A stretch of DNA of 64,000 nucleotides, from contig NZ_JALPVL010000001.1 in assembly GCF_023544465.1 (NCBI RefSeq), forward strand, positions 248,001-312,000, written 5' to 3'. A model generated the notes under the pieces. That model worked only from the letters and a program-made list of their open reading frames with translations. It had not been told where the DNA came from and made no database searches. Shown piece after piece: positions 38,136 to 47,884 of the stretch. This stretch comes from Paractinoplanes maris. Its GTDB lineage: Bacteria; Actinomycetota; Actinomycetes; Mycobacteriales; Micromonosporaceae. The position numbers and the translations under genes were made by a program. The first letter of the stretch is position 1, and the number at the start of each line of letters is the position of its first letter.

Positions 38136-39983
38136 ATGCCTGACCTGCGTTCCCGGACCTCGACCCACGGTCGGACCATGGCCGGCGCGCGTGCCCTTTG
38201 GCGCGCCACCGGGATGACCGACGACGACTTCGGCAAGCCCATCGTGGCGATTGCCAACAGCTACACCCAGTTCGTACCGGGTCATGTGCACCTCAAGGAC
38301 ATGGGTGGCCTGGTCGCCGAGTCGATCGCCGAGGCCGGCGGGGTCGGGCGCGAGTTCAACACGATCGCGGTCGACGACGGCATCGCGATGGGCCACGGCG
38401 GCATGCTCTATTCGCTGCCCAGCCGCGAGCTGATCGCCGACGCGGTGGAGTACATGGTGAACGCGCACTGCGCCGACGCCCTGGTCTGCATCTCGAACTG
38501 CGACAAGATCACCCCCGGCATGCTGATCGCCGCGCTGCGGCTCAACATCCCGACGGTCTTCGTCTCGGGCGGCCCGATGGAGGCCGGCAAGACGGTGGCC
38601 ATCGAGGGCATCGTGCACGAGAAGCTCGACCTGGTCGACGCGATGAGCGCCTCGGCCAACGAGAACGTGACCGACGCCCAGCTCGACACGATCGAGCGGT
38701 CGGCCTGCCCGACCTGCGGTTCCTGCTCCGGCATGTTCACCGCCAACTCGATGAACTGCCTGACCGAGGCGATCGGCCTGGCCCTGCCGGGCAACGGCTC
38801 GACGCTCGCCACCCACGCCTCCCGCAAGGCGCTGTTCGAGAAGGCCGGCGAGCTGATCGTCGGCATCGCCAAGCAGTATTACGAGAACGACGACGAGTCG
38901 GTGCTGCCGCGCAGCATCGCCAGCCGGGACGCCTTCGAGAACGCGGTCGCCCTCGACGTGGCGATGGGCGGCTCGACCAACACGGTGCTGCACCTGCTGG
39001 CCGCCGCGCGCGAGGCCGAGCTCGACTTCAGCGTGGCCGACATCGACGCGATCTCGCGCCGGGTGCCCTGCTTGTCCAAGGTCGCGCCCAACAGTCCGAA
39101 ATACCACATGGAGGACGTGCATCGCGCCGGTGGCATCCCGGCCCTGATGGGCGAGCTCCACCGGGGCGGCTCACTCAAGACGAATGTCCGCTCGGTGCAC
39201 TCCCCCGATCTCGAGTCGTGGCTCGGCGAGTGGGACATCCGGGGTGGCTCACCGTCCGAGGCGGCGCTCGAGCTGTTCCACGCGGCCCCGGGTGGCGTGC
39301 GCACCACCCAGCCGTTCTCCACCGAGAACCGCTGGGCGACGCTCGACACCGACGGCGAGAAGGGCTGCATCCGCTCGGTCGAGCACGCTTACACGGTCGA
39401 CGGCGGCCTGGCGATCCTCTTCGGCAACCTGGCGCCCGACGGCTGCGTGGTCAAGACGGCCGGCGTCGACGAGTCGATCTGGAAGTTCACCGGCCCGGCC
39501 CGGGTCTTCGAGTCGCAGGACGACGCGGTCGACGGCATCCTGGCCAAGCGGGTGGTCGAGGGCGACGTGGTGGTCATCCGCTACGAGGGTCCCAAGGGCG
39601 GGCCGGGCATGCAGGAGATGCTCTATCCGACGAGCTTCCTCAAGGGCCGGGGCCTGGGCAAGGCGTGCGCGCTGATCACCGACGGCCGCTTCTCGGGCGG
39701 CACGAGCGGGCTGTCCATCGGCCACGTCTCCCCCGAGGCGGCCGCGGGCGGGCTGATCTCGCTCGTCGAGACGGGTGACGAGATCACCATCGACATCCCG
39801 GGCCGGAGCATCTCGCTGAACGTCAGCGACGAGGACCTGGCTCAGCGCCGGCACGAGCAGGAGCGGCGGGCCAAGCCGTATTCGCCGGTCGACCGGCAGC
39901 GCCCGGTGTCGGCGGCCCTGCGCGCGTACGCGTCGATGGCCACCAGCGCGAGCGACGGCGCGTACCGCAAGGTCCCCGAGTAG
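38136..39983 (+). CDS. ilvD: Dihydroxy-acid dehydratase
   Basis: 615-aa iron-sulfur dehydratase, third step of Ile/Val synthesis. Cluster cysteines: [11 protein letters not shown] and [13 protein letters not shown]; also TAIRLSDGR-type regions as [40 protein letters not shown] and [10 protein letters not shown]. The length matches the 4Fe-4S E. coli-type enzyme of about 616 aa. ATG 38136 follows GAGGGA closely. It is monocistronic: a strong terminator follows its stop. Confidence 0.97.
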   Translation: MPDLRSRTSTHGRTMAGARALWRATGMTDDDFGKPIVAIANSYTQFVPGHVHLKDMGGLVAESIAEAGGVGREFNTIAVDDGIAMGHGGMLYSLPSRELIADAVEYMVNAHCADALVCISNCDKITPGMLIAALRLNIPTVFVSGGPMEAGKTVAIEGIVHEKLDLVDAMSASANENVTDAQLDTIERSACPTCGSCSGMFTANSMNCLTEAIGLALPGNGSTLATHASRKALFEKAGELIVGIAKQYYENDDESVLPRSIASRDAFENAVALDVAMGGSTNTVLHLLAAAREAELDFSVADIDAISRRVPCLSKVAPNSPKYHMEDVHRAGGIPALMGELHRGGSLKTNVRSVHSPDLESWLGEWDIRGGSPSEAALELFHAAPGGVRTTQPFSTENRWATLDTDGEKGCIRSVEHAYTVDGGLAILFGNLAPDGCVVKTAGVDESIWKFTGPARVFESQDDAVDGILAKRVVEGDVVVIRYEGPKGGPGMQEMLYPTSFLKGRGLGKACALITDGRFSGGTSGLSIGHVSPEAAAGGLISLVETGDEITIDIPGRSISLNVSDEDLAQRRHEQERRAKPYSPVDRQRPVSAALRAYASMATSASDGAYRKVPE

Positions 39984-39998
39984 GTCGCTGCGAGACGA

Positions 39999-40030
39999 GG
40001 CCGCGCACCCACCGGGTGCGCGGCCTTTTT
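39999..40030 (+). terminator. Terminator after ilvD
   Basis: A perfect 12-bp stem (39999-40010 with 40014-40025), 3-nt loop and five U residues, 15 bp beyond the ilvD stop. It is a canonical intrinsic terminator. Confidence 0.93.
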
Positions 40031-40082
40031 GATCTTTCCCGGAGGGCAACTTCGGAGGGGATGCGTCGTTGGTCGATACGTG

Positions 40083-40904
40083 ATGGACACTGCTCAGCTG
40101 ACCGACGACCCCGAGACCGCCGCGGCCGGCCGCGGTGAGGCGATCGTCCGCGGCCGCATCGACGGCCCGGGCGGGCTGCCGCTGCCCGGCGCCACCCTGA
40201 CCATCACCGACTTCGACGGGAAGCAGCTGGCCCGGGCGGTGACCGGCGAGGACGGCACCTACCGGATGGTGATGCACGCCGGCGGCTCGTTCCTGCTGAT
40301 CTGCGCGGCCGACCGCCACCAGCCCGCCGCCGCGGTGATAAATGTGGCCGCCGGCGAGATCCGCCGGGTGCTGTCGCTGGCCGGCGCCGGCCAGATCACC
40401 GGCCGGGTCACCGACCGGGGCGGCCGCGGCCTGCCGGGCGCCACGCTGACCCTCACCGACCACCGTGGCGAGGTCGTCGCGACCACCACCGCGGGCCCCG
40501 ACGGCCGCTATCAGCTGCCCGGGCTCGACGGCCCCGAATACACGCTGACGGCCACCGCCCCGCACGCGCGCCCGGCGTCTCGTACGGTCTCCCCCAACGA
40601 GCCGGGTCCGGTCGACCTGGCCCTGACCGTGGGCGGCACGCTCACCGGCAGCGTCCGGGCGGCCGGCTCCGGACACCCGATCCCGCAGGCGTCGGTCGTG
40701 GCCGTCGACCGCACCGGCCGGGTCGCGGGCGCCGCCACGACCGACCACGAGGGACGCTACGAGCTCCGCGACCTGCCCCCGGGCGTCTACACCGTTGCCG
40801 CCAGCGGCCACGCCCCGGTCGCCACCCGCGTCGAACTGACCGGCGACCACGCCGCCCACGACATCACCCTGGGCACCCTGGCCACGGCAGCCACACTGCA
40901 CTGA
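40083..40904 (+). CDS. Protein with three carboxypeptidase-regulatory-like (CarboxypepD_reg) domains
   Basis: 273 aa made almost wholly of three beta-sandwich repeats, about residues 20-100, 101-180 and 183-273. Each has the pattern VxGRVxxxxGxxLPGAxLTLTDxxG then DGxYxLPGL (for example LPLPGATLTITDFDG, RGLPGATLTLTDHRG, EGRYELRDLPPGVYTVAA). Such domains are usually extracellular or follow transporters, but no signal peptide or membrane segment is visible here. ATG 40083 is the likely start. Function unknown. It is convergent with the beta-mannosidase gene, 1 bp apart. Confidence 0.82.
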   Translation: MDTAQLTDDPETAAAGRGEAIVRGRIDGPGGLPLPGATLTITDFDGKQLARAVTGEDGTYRMVMHAGGSFLLICAADRHQPAAAVINVAAGEIRRVLSLAGAGQITGRVTDRGGRGLPGATLTLTDHRGEVVATTTAGPDGRYQLPGLDGPEYTLTATAPHARPASRTVSPNEPGPVDLALTVGGTLTGSVRAAGSGHPIPQASVVAVDRTGRVAGAATTDHEGRYELRDLPPGVYTVAASGHAPVATRVELTGDHAAHDITLGTLATAATLH

Positions 40905-40905
40905 G

Positions 40906-43353
40906 TCAGACGAGGTCGTTGACGCAGCGCAGGACCGGACGTGTGGTCAAGGCCGTCGCGTCGAGCGCTTGTCCGGAGTGGACGGTGAACGTGACCGAAG
41001 CGCCGGGCAGGACGGTCACCGCGGCGCGGTCCGGCTCGGCGGCCGGGTCCAGTCGGTCGGGGAAGAGGGTCAGGGAGCGCAGCAGCGAGTTCGCCCGCAC
41101 GGTGACGCGTGTGGTGGTGCCGTCGCGCTCGGCGGTCGCGGTGTAGTCGGCGGCCGGCCACGGGATGTCCTTGTCCAGCGACCAGAACCACGTGGTGCCG
41201 GTGTCGGTGGCGAGGAACTCGGTGGCCGGGTCGCCCGGGGTGGACAGCTCGGCGGGCAGGGTGAGGGTGGCGTTCCGGCCGGGGGCCACCGTCGTGGTCA
41301 GCTCGGCCTCGGCCAGGACCTTGCCGGTCAGGTCGCGGCGGGTCACGGTGGTCGACACGACCCAGGGCGTACGGCTGTCGTTGGCCGCCACCAGGGCCGG
41401 TGCGCCGTCGGGCGGGACGACCGCGCCGGGCTCGAGGCCGGTGCGCGGGCCGCCGGCGGTCAGCGGGGATTCCGTACGCGGCTGGAAGGTCAGCAGTCGG
41501 TCGGCGTAGGCGTCCCGCATCGCGAACCAGAGGGGTTTCTTCCGCCCGTCGCCGTCGATCGCCGCCCACGAGGTGACCGGCCAGCAGTCGTTGAGCTGCC
41601 ACATGATCGTGCCCTGGCACAGCGGGCGCAACGACCGGAAGTGCTCGATGCCGAAGGCCACCGCGCGCGCCTGGTTGAGCTGGGTCAGGAAATGCCAGTC
41701 GTCGAAGTCGCGGGGCGCGGGCAGGTGGTTGGCCAGACCGCGCTCGAGTTTCTGGTCGCCGCCGATGGCCTTCTGGTGGTGGGCCATGCCGGGCGAGTCG
41801 GGGGCCAGCCGGTCGTCCGAGACCGAGCGGCGCAGCGTCGAGAACGTGGGCGGGGCCTGGAAGCCGAACTCGGAGACGAAGCGCGGGCGGTAGGCGGCGT
41901 ATTTCGTGTAGTCGTCGGTGTTCCACACGTCCCAGATGTGCGTGGTGCCGAATACCGGGTCGTTCGGGTAGTGGCCGGGCGAGCCGGAATACGGGCTGCC
42001 GGGCCAGTAGGGACGGGACGGGTCGAGCTCGCCGACGATGCGGGGCAGCAGGTCGTAGTAGAAGCCCGAGCCCCAGGTCCGACCGTTCAGCTCGGACTTC
42101 CAGCCCCAGTCCTCGTAGCCCCAGAGGTTCTCGTTGTTGCCGGTCCAGATCACCAGGCTGGGGTGCGAGGCCAGCCGCACCACGTTCTCGCGGGCCTCGG
42201 CCTCGATCTCGGAGCGGAACGGCTCCTCCTCGGGGTAGGCGGCGCAGGCGAACAGGAAGTCCTGGCCGACCAGGAAGCCCATCTCGTCGGCCAGGTCGTA
42301 GAAGTCGAACGACTCGTACCGGCCGCCGCCCCAGATGCGCAGGTAGTTGACGTTGGCGTCGGCCGCCTGGCGGAACCGGGCGGCCAGCCGGTCGCGGGTG
42401 ACCCGGTCGGCGAAGACGTCGTCGGGGATCCAGTTGATGCCGCGGACGAACACCGGGACGTCGTTGACGACCACCGTGTAGCCGCCGCCGGTGGTGTCGA
42501 TCCGGACGCTCCGGAACCCGATCCGGCGGTTCCAGGTGTCCTGGGTCGCGCCGCCGGCCGAGGTGAGCGTCACCGACAGGTCGTATCGGGCCTGGTCGCC
42601 GAACCCGCGCGGCCACCACAGCTCGGGGTCGTCGACGGTGAGGATGAGCAGCGCCTCGATGCCGTCGACGGTCGCCTGGGCGCGGCGGCCGGCGACCTCG
42701 GCGGTGATGGTCACCGGCTCGTCGGCCGCGCGGTCGAGGCGTACGCGAAGCTCGACCCGCCCGGTGCCGCGCCCGACCGTCACCTGGGGCCGCACCTCGG
42801 CCAGCCGGGCCACCGACCAGGTCTCGAGGCCGATCGGTTGCCAGATGCCGGCCGTCACCAGCGTCGGGCCCCAGTCCCAGCCGAAGTTGCAGGCCTGCTT
42901 GCGGATGAAGTTGAACGGCTCCGGGTACGCGTTGGGGCGGTTGCCCAGGCGCTGCTGCTGCGCCTCGGCGTACGCGTACGCGCTCCGGAACTTGACCTTG
43001 AGTTCGTTGGTGCCGTCGCGAAGCAGCGAGCCGACGTCGAAGCGGTAGCCGCGGTGCATGTTGGCCGTCTCGCCGACGAGCGAGCCGTTGAGCTCGATCG
43101 CGGCGACGGTGTCGAGGCCGGCGCAGACCAGGTCGGTGCGATGGCCCGGCGTGGCGGTGAAGGTGGTCTCGTACTCCCAGTCGGTGCGCCCGATCCAAGC
43201 GAGCTTGGTCTCGTTCTCATCCAGGTACGGGTCCTCGATGCGACCGGCCCGGAGCAGGTCGGTGTGCACACACCCGGGCACGGTGGCCGGCAGGCCGCTC
43301 ACGTCGGCTCCCGAAACGGTCCAGCCCTCGTGGAGCGATTGGTACGAGCTCAC
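40906..43353 (-). CDS. Glycoside hydrolase family 2 beta-mannosidase-like enzyme
   Basis: 815-aa GH2 enzyme. An N-terminal sugar-binding domain with the beta-mannosidase opening (LHEGWTVSGADVSGLPATVP, PGCVHTDLLRAGRIEDPY) precedes an Ig-like domain and the catalytic barrel. The acid/base Glu is in WTGNNENLWGYEDWG (about residue 405); the nucleophile Glu is in FVSEFGFQAPPT (about 492). No signal peptide, so it acts in the cytoplasm on imported oligosaccharide. It is last in an operon with a sugar ABC importer, suggesting a mannoside or mannan-oligosaccharide pathway. Confidence 0.92.
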   Translation of the reverse strand: MSSYQSLHEGWTVSGADVSGLPATVPGCVHTDLLRAGRIEDPYLDENETKLAWIGRTDWEYETTFTATPGHRTDLVCAGLDTVAAIELNGSLVGETANMHRGYRFDVGSLLRDGTNELKVKFRSAYAYAEAQQQRLGNRPNAYPEPFNFIRKQACNFGWDWGPTLVTAGIWQPIGLETWSVARLAEVRPQVTVGRGTGRVELRVRLDRAADEPVTITAEVAGRRAQATVDGIEALLILTVDDPELWWPRGFGDQARYDLSVTLTSAGGATQDTWNRRIGFRSVRIDTTGGGYTVVVNDVPVFVRGINWIPDDVFADRVTRDRLAARFRQAADANVNYLRIWGGGRYESFDFYDLADEMGFLVGQDFLFACAAYPEEEPFRSEIEAEARENVVRLASHPSLVIWTGNNENLWGYEDWGWKSELNGRTWGSGFYYDLLPRIVGELDPSRPYWPGSPYSGSPGHYPNDPVFGTTHIWDVWNTDDYTKYAAYRPRFVSEFGFQAPPTFSTLRRSVSDDRLAPDSPGMAHHQKAIGGDQKLERGLANHLPAPRDFDDWHFLTQLNQARAVAFGIEHFRSLRPLCQGTIMWQLNDCWPVTSWAAIDGDGRKKPLWFAMRDAYADRLLTFQPRTESPLTAGGPRTGLEPGAVVPPDGAPALVAANDSRTPWVVSTTVTRRDLTGKVLAEAELTTTVAPGRNATLTLPAELSTPGDPATEFLATDTGTTWFWSLDKDIPWPAADYTATAERDGTTTRVTVRANSLLRSLTLFPDRLDPAAEPDRAAVTVLPGASVTFTVHSGQALDATALTTRPVLRCVNDLV

Positions 43354-43384
43354 TGTTCTCCTTCGTCGCCACGCCGGTCCCCGG

Positions 43385-44239
43385 TCAGGACTTGACGGCG
43401 CCTTCCATAATCCCCCGGACGATCTGCCGGCCGCCGATCAACAGCAGGACGATCAGCGGAACAGTGGCCAGGAACGCGCCGGCCAGCACCCGCCGATAGA
43501 TCACGTAGTTGCCGCTGGCCAGGTCGGACAGAGCGACCATCGAGGTCGGGAAGTCGGTGCCGTTGAGCTGGATCAGCGGCCACTGGAAGTCGTTCCAAGC
43601 CATCACGAAGGTCAGCAGACCGAGCACGGCCAGCGCCGGGCGGATCGCCGGCAGCACGATGTTCCAGTAGACCCGCAGGGTCAGCGCGCCGTCGATGCGG
43701 GCCGCCTCGACCAGTTCGTCCGGTACGGCGTGCGCGATGAACTGCCGCATGTAGAAGACGCCGAACGCGCTGACCAGGCCGGGTGCGATGACCGCGAGCA
43801 AGGTGTTGTTCCAGCCGATCTTGCCCATCACGATGTAGAGCGCGACGATGCCGAGCTGGTTGGGCACGGTCAGGGTCAGGATGACCACGACCATCAGCGC
43901 GTTGCGGCCCTTGAAGCGCAGCTTGGCGAAAGCGAACCCGGCCAGCGAGCAGAAGAACAGCGTCGCCGCGGTGATGATGCCGGCCACGAGCACGCTGTTG
44001 ATCAGGGACGCCGCGAAGTACACCTCGTTGAGGGTGAAGACCTCGCGCACGTTGACCAGGAACTGCGAGCCCGGGAGCAGGGCGGGCGGCGACGCGGCGA
44101 CCGCTTCGTCGGTGCTCGTCGAGATGACGAACATCCAGTACACGGGGAAGGCCGAGAACAGCAGGACGAGCGAGAGACCCAGGTAGGTCATCCAGGTGCC
44201 CCGGGTGTCTTGCGGGGCTCGATTCGCGTACGTGGTCAT
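43385..44239 (-). CDS. Carbohydrate ABC transporter permease (MalG type)
   Basis: 284-aa inner-membrane permease with six predicted helices (the first at about residues 18-38). The EAA loop VPDELVEAARIDGALTLRVY, which contacts the ATPase, is near residue 180. It overlaps the preceding permease stop by 4 bp (ATGA). No ATPase gene is in this cluster; actinobacterial sugar importers commonly share an MsmK/MsiK-type ATPase encoded elsewhere. Confidence 0.94.
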   Translation of the reverse strand: MTTYANRAPQDTRGTWMTYLGLSLVLLFSAFPVYWMFVISTSTDEAVAASPPALLPGSQFLVNVREVFTLNEVYFAASLINSVLVAGIITAATLFFCSLAGFAFAKLRFKGRNALMVVVILTLTVPNQLGIVALYIVMGKIGWNNTLLAVIAPGLVSAFGVFYMRQFIAHAVPDELVEAARIDGALTLRVYWNIVLPAIRPALAVLGLLTFVMAWNDFQWPLIQLNGTDFPTSMVALSDLASGNYVIYRRVLAGAFLATVPLIVLLLIGGRQIVRGIMEGAVKS

Positions 44240-45216
44240 CGGCCACCTCCGATGCGCCGGGTCAGGGCGAAGTTGATCCCGGCCACGACCAGGATGATCA
44301 GGAACAGGGCCCAGGACATCGACGCGGCGTACCCGAGATCGAGGTCCTTCCAGCCGACCTTGTAGATCAGCTGCGCGATGGTCTGGAACTGGTGGTCGGA
44401 GCCGCCGCCGGCCGACTGCGGGTTCTCGTCGAACATCATCGGCTCGTTGAACAGTTGCAGCCCCCCGATGGTCGACAGGATCACGGTGAACACCACGACC
44501 GGCTGGATCATGGGCACGGTGATCTGCCACAACTGCCGCCACGGGCCGGCACCGTCGACCGCCGCCGCCTCATAGACGTCCTTGGGGATCGACTGCATCG
44601 CCGACAGGTAGAGCAGCGCGTTGTAGCCGATCCACTTCCAGTTCACCATCGTCGCGATGGCGATCCAGGCGCTCCACTTCTGCGCCCGCCAGTCGAGCGG
44701 GGTCTCCTGGCCGAAGCCGACCAGCGACAGGAACCAGTTGGCCAGCCCGTTGTCCCGCGAGAAGAAGATCGCGAAGACCAGGGTCGAGGCGACGACCGGG
44801 GTCAGGTACGGCAGCAGGATGCCGATCCGCCAGTACGTGGTCCCCCGCAGCTTGCGGTTGAGCAGGTTGGCGATGATCAGCGCGGCCAGCAGCTGCGGCA
44901 CCGAGGAGAGGATGAAGATGCCGAACGTGTTGCCCAGCGCGTTCCAGAAGTCCTCGTCGGTGAACAGCCGCTCGAAGTTGGCGAAGCCCGCCCAGCCGGT
45001 CAGCGTCGGGTCGTCGAGCCGCCAGTTCCGCAGCGCGACAACCCCGTTGAAGATCAGCGGGAAGACGCCGAAGATCGCGAAGAGGATGAAGAAGGGCGAG
45101 ATGAAGATGTACGGGATGGTCTTGGTGTCGAACCGGTAGAGCCAGTGCTTGGTCTTGCCCGGGCCCGGCGGCGGGGCCTGCCGATGCGAAGCCGGGCGGA
45201 GCTCGGTGAGGGACAC
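44236..45216 (-). CDS. Carbohydrate ABC transporter permease (MalF type)
   Basis: 326-aa permease with about six helices, the first near residue 35 (YIFISPFFILFAIFGVFPLI). The EAA-loop is IPKDVYEAAAVDGAGPWRQL. GTG 45216 is chosen because AGGAG lies 7 nt upstream; a GTG at 45222 is only 1 nt from that site. Partner of the MalG-type permease, with translational coupling. A 10-bp hairpin precedes it after the binding-protein gene. Confidence 0.94.
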   Translation of the reverse strand: MSLTELRPASHRQAPPPGPGKTKHWLYRFDTKTIPYIFISPFFILFAIFGVFPLIFNGVVALRNWRLDDPTLTGWAGFANFERLFTDEDFWNALGNTFGIFILSSVPQLLAALIIANLLNRKLRGTTYWRIGILLPYLTPVVASTLVFAIFFSRDNGLANWFLSLVGFGQETPLDWRAQKWSAWIAIATMVNWKWIGYNALLYLSAMQSIPKDVYEAAAVDGAGPWRQLWQITVPMIQPVVVFTVILSTIGGLQLFNEPMMFDENPQSAGGGSDHQFQTIAQLIYKVGWKDLDLGYAASMSWALFLIILVVAGINFALTRRIGGGR

Positions 45217-45233
45217 GGCCACTCCTAAAAGGA

Positions 45234-45261
45234 GGCGGGGCGGCCCACGAACCGCCCCGCC
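45234..45261 (-). other. Intercistronic hairpin between binding protein and permease
   Basis: GGCGGGGCGG and CCGCCCCGCC (45234-45243, 45252-45261) form a perfect 10-bp stem with an 8-nt loop, starting 10 bp after the binding-protein stop. No U-run follows. Such hairpins commonly protect the binding-protein message and reduce read-through to permeases. Confidence 0.65.
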
Positions 45262-45271
45262 ATCGAATGGG

Positions 45272-46561
45272 TCAGGCCTTACCGGTCTTCGCGACCTTCT
45301 CGGCCTGCTTGACCGCCTCGGCCCAGGCCGCGTCCGACTTGAGCCCGCCCTGCTGCACGCGGGTGATCACGTTCTCCACGGCCACCCGGGTGGGGCCGTT
45401 CTTCTTGCCCAGGTACTGCGGCTTGAGGCTCTCCGCGGTGGCCGCGAAGATCTGGCCGGTGGGCGCGTCGCTCATGAACTCCTTCTTGTAGTCGAGCACC
45501 GCCGGGTCCTTGTAGAGGGCGGGCTGCGACGGCAGGTTGCCGACGGTCTTGAAGACCTCGATCTGCTGCTCCGGCTGGACCATCCACTTCACGAAGTCGG
45601 CCGCGGCGTCGACGTTCTTGCCCTGCGACGGGATGGTCCACCAGGAACCGCCCCAGTTGCCGCCGCCGCCCGGGATCGCGGCGATGTCCCACTTGCCCTT
45701 CTGGTCGGGCGCGGTCTCCTGGATGTGGCCGAGCATCCACGCCGGGCAGGCCAGCACGGCGAACTGGTCCTTCTTGAAGCCCTGGTTCCAGTTGGGCTGG
45801 AAGCTGGCCAGGTTGGCCGAGATGCCGGCGTCGATCGCCTTCATGCTCACGTCGAACGCGACCTTGGGGCCGCCGTTCATCTGCAGCTGCTCCTGCTCGT
45901 CGTAGAAGCCGACGGGCTGCTGGGCGAGCACCGGGTTGAACATGTTGGTGCCGGAGTCGATGAACTTCTTGCCGGTCTTGGCGGTGTACTGCTTGCCGAC
46001 GTTGATGAAGTCGTCCCAGTTCGTCCACAGCTTGGAGACGGCGTCGCGGTCCTTGGGCAGACCGGCCTTCTGGAACAGGTCGCTGCGGTAGCACATGGCC
46101 AGGCCGCCGACGTCGGTGCCGAGGCCGATCTGCTTGCCGTCGGCCGACATGGACGCCTTCCACTTCCAGTCCAGGTACTTCGACTGGAAGTCGGCGCCGC
46201 CCTTGTCGAGCAGGTTGACGAACTTGTCGGACTGGTTGCGGAACTGGACGATGAAGCCCTCGTCGACCGCCGAGATGTCGGGGGCGCCCGAGCCGGCCAC
46301 CAGCTTCTTCTGCAGGTCCTCGTGCTGGGCGTTGAACTCGCCCGTGTTGAGGGCGATCTTGATGTTCGGGTGTTCCTTCTCGTATTTGGCCTTGAGCGCG
46401 TCCAGGCCCATGTCACCCCAGAAGTTGACCTTCAGGGTGATCTGCTCGCCACTCGCGCCGTTGCTCGTGTCGTCTTTGCCCTCGAGGCTCTGCCCACTGC
46501 AGCCCGCGATCAACAGCGTCGCCGCCACACCGGCGACAGCCGCCCGCACAGTCCGTCTCAT
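45272..46561 (-). CDS. Sugar-binding lipoprotein of ABC importer
   Basis: 429-aa extracellular solute-binding protein, family 1. A lipoprotein signal peptide ends at LLIAGC (Cys21), so it is anchored outside the membrane. The mature part has the usual binding-protein pattern (LKVNFWGDMGLDALKAKYEK, HPNIKIALNTGEF, GGNWGGSWWTIPSQGKN). ATG 46561 follows GGAGG. It heads the operon binding protein, MalF, MalG, beta-mannosidase. Expression is from a promoter overlapped by a LacI-type palindrome; the LacI gene is divergent. Confidence 0.94.
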   Translation of the reverse strand: MRRTVRAAVAGVAATLLIAGCSGQSLEGKDDTSNGASGEQITLKVNFWGDMGLDALKAKYEKEHPNIKIALNTGEFNAQHEDLQKKLVAGSGAPDISAVDEGFIVQFRNQSDKFVNLLDKGGADFQSKYLDWKWKASMSADGKQIGLGTDVGGLAMCYRSDLFQKAGLPKDRDAVSKLWTNWDDFINVGKQYTAKTGKKFIDSGTNMFNPVLAQQPVGFYDEQEQLQMNGGPKVAFDVSMKAIDAGISANLASFQPNWNQGFKKDQFAVLACPAWMLGHIQETAPDQKGKWDIAAIPGGGGNWGGSWWTIPSQGKNVDAAADFVKWMVQPEQQIEVFKTVGNLPSQPALYKDPAVLDYKKEFMSDAPTGQIFAATAESLKPQYLGKKNGPTRVAVENVITRVQQGGLKSDAAWAEAVKQAEKVAKTGKA

Positions 46562-46587
46562 GACGCCTCCATGGAGGAGAGAAATTT

Positions 46588-46639
46588 ACTGAACCGGATA
46601 AGTTGTGGAGACGCTATGACGGGTCTTGATGACTGTCAA
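46588..46639 (-). promoter_or_regulatory. Sugar-operon promoter with candidate LacI operator
   Basis: TTGACA (46634-46639), a 17-nt spacer and TAGCGT (46611-46616) make a near-consensus promoter facing the binding-protein gene. ACTGAACCGGATAAGT (46588-46603) lies at the predicted transcription start; it is palindromic at 12 of 16 positions with the central CG step typical of LacI-family sites. A related sequence, ACTTAACCGTTCAATG (46746-46761), recurs upstream. Binding by the divergent LacI protein is inferred. Confidence 0.7.
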
Positions 46640-46802
46640 TACCGTGTTACAAGGTTGATCTGGCATCGTTGTCAGTACTCGTAAAGCCGGAGAATTTGGA
46701 CTTTCCCGGTCATCGTTGTTTACAAAGCGTGGTGTGTCCGCCGACACTTAACCGTTCAATGAGCACCGTCGCCGACTGTTCATCTCAGCCAAGATCCGTG
46801 TG

Positions 46803-46812
46803 AGAGCGCTCT
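46803..46812 (+). promoter_or_regulatory. AGAGCGCTCT dyad, LacI-type operator
   Basis: A perfect 10-bp palindrome with the central GCGC/CG step found in many LacI/GalR-family operators, 58 bp before the lacI-type start codon. It could mediate autorepression or looping with the site at 46588-46603. Confidence 0.5.
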
Positions 46813-46870
46813 ACCGATTCCGGCACCGGTAAACTCCGCCGGTAGGCTCGGCGGGAACAGAGGAGACCGA

Positions 46871-47884
46871 GTGAAGCGGCCCACGATCGCCGACATCGCG
46901 CGGCGGGCGGGCGTGTCGAAAGGCGCCGTGTCGTACGCGCTGAACGGCCAGCCCGGCGTCTCGGAGGCGACCCGTCAGCGGATCGTGGCCATCGCCCAGG
47001 AGATCGGCTTCAATCCCAACAGCGCCGCCCGGGCGTTGTCCGGGGCGAGCGCCCGGGCCGTCGGCCTCACCCTGAGCCGGCCGGCGCGCATCCTCAGCAT
47101 CGAGCCGTTCTTCATGGGCCTGATCAGCGGCTTCGAGGCCGAGCTGGCCGCCCGCTCGTACGCTCTGACGCTGCAGGTCGTCGCCACCCCGGAGCAGGAG
47201 ATCGACGTCTACCGCCGCTGGTGGGGCGAGCGCCGGATCGACGGCGTGATCGTCACCGACCTGCGGGAGGACGACGTCCGCATCCCGGTCCTCCAGCAGC
47301 TGCAGCTGCCCGCGGTCGTGATCGGCGGGCCCGGTGACACCGGCAAGATCGCCCAGGTCTGGTCGGACGACGCCGGTGCGATCACCGAGACGGTGCGCTA
47401 CCTGGTCGCGCTCGGCCATCGCCGGATCGCCCGGGTCGGCGGCCTGCCCGACCTGCTGCACACCCAGACCAGGACCAGGGCGTTCAACGACGTCTGCACC
47501 GCGCTCGGGCTCAACGAGGCGGTCACCATGCCGTCCGACTACACCGGCGAGGAGGGCGGCCGGGCCACCCGCCGGCTCCTGATCGGGGCCGACCGGCCCA
47601 CGGCGATCATCTACGACAACGACGTGATGGCGGTGGCCGGCCTGGCCGTGGCGCAGGAGATGGGTCTCGCCGTGCCCGGCGACCTGTCCATCGTGGCCTG
47701 GGACGACTCCCCACTGTGCAGCCTGGTGCACCCGCCGCTGACCGCCCTGTCGCGCGACATCGCCGAATACGGCGCCCACGCCGCCCGCGAGCTGCTGGCC
47801 GCCATCGACGGCAAACAGGTCAACAACGTCGAGGCGGGCACGGCGCACCTGACGCCCCGAGGGAGCACCGCCCCGCCTCGCTAA
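46871..47884 (+). CDS. LacI-family transcriptional repressor of the sugar operon
   Basis: 337 aa. The DNA-binding domain is at residues 4-55 (TIADIARRAGVSKGAVSYAL), including the hinge (NSAARALSGASARAVGL), and is followed by a periplasmic-binding-protein-like sugar domain with AIIYDNDVMAVAGLAVAQEM and LSIVAWDDSPLCSLVHPPLT. GTG 46871 follows AGGAG. Divergent from the binding-protein operon and presumably its repressor, with a mannoside-derived sugar as inducer. It overlaps the next gene's end by 4 bp. Confidence 0.93.
   Translation: MKRPTIADIARRAGVSKGAVSYALNGQPGVSEATRQRIVAIAQEIGFNPNSAARALSGASARAVGLTLSRPARILSIEPFFMGLISGFEAELAARSYALTLQVVATPEQEIDVYRRWWGERRIDGVIVTDLREDDVRIPVLQQLQLPAVVIGGPGDTGKIAQVWSDDAGAITETVRYLVALGHRRIARVGGLPDLLHTQTRTRAFNDVCTALGLNEAVTMPSDYTGEEGGRATRRLLIGADRPTAIIYDNDVMAVAGLAVAQEMGLAVPGDLSIVAWDDSPLCSLVHPPLTALSRDIAEYGAHAARELLAAIDGKQVNNVEAGTAHLTPRGSTAPPR

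Larger units (their letters stand above)
46562..46870. other. Divergent regulatory region between sugar operon and lacI-type gene
   Basis: 309 bp without a gene. It holds the promoter and operator at 46588-46639, the related half-palindrome at 46746-46761, the AGAGCGCTCT dyad at 46803-46812, and a TAGGCT hexamer near 46841 that could serve the regulator gene. The stretch is clearly richer in A+T than its surroundings. Confidence 0.6.
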
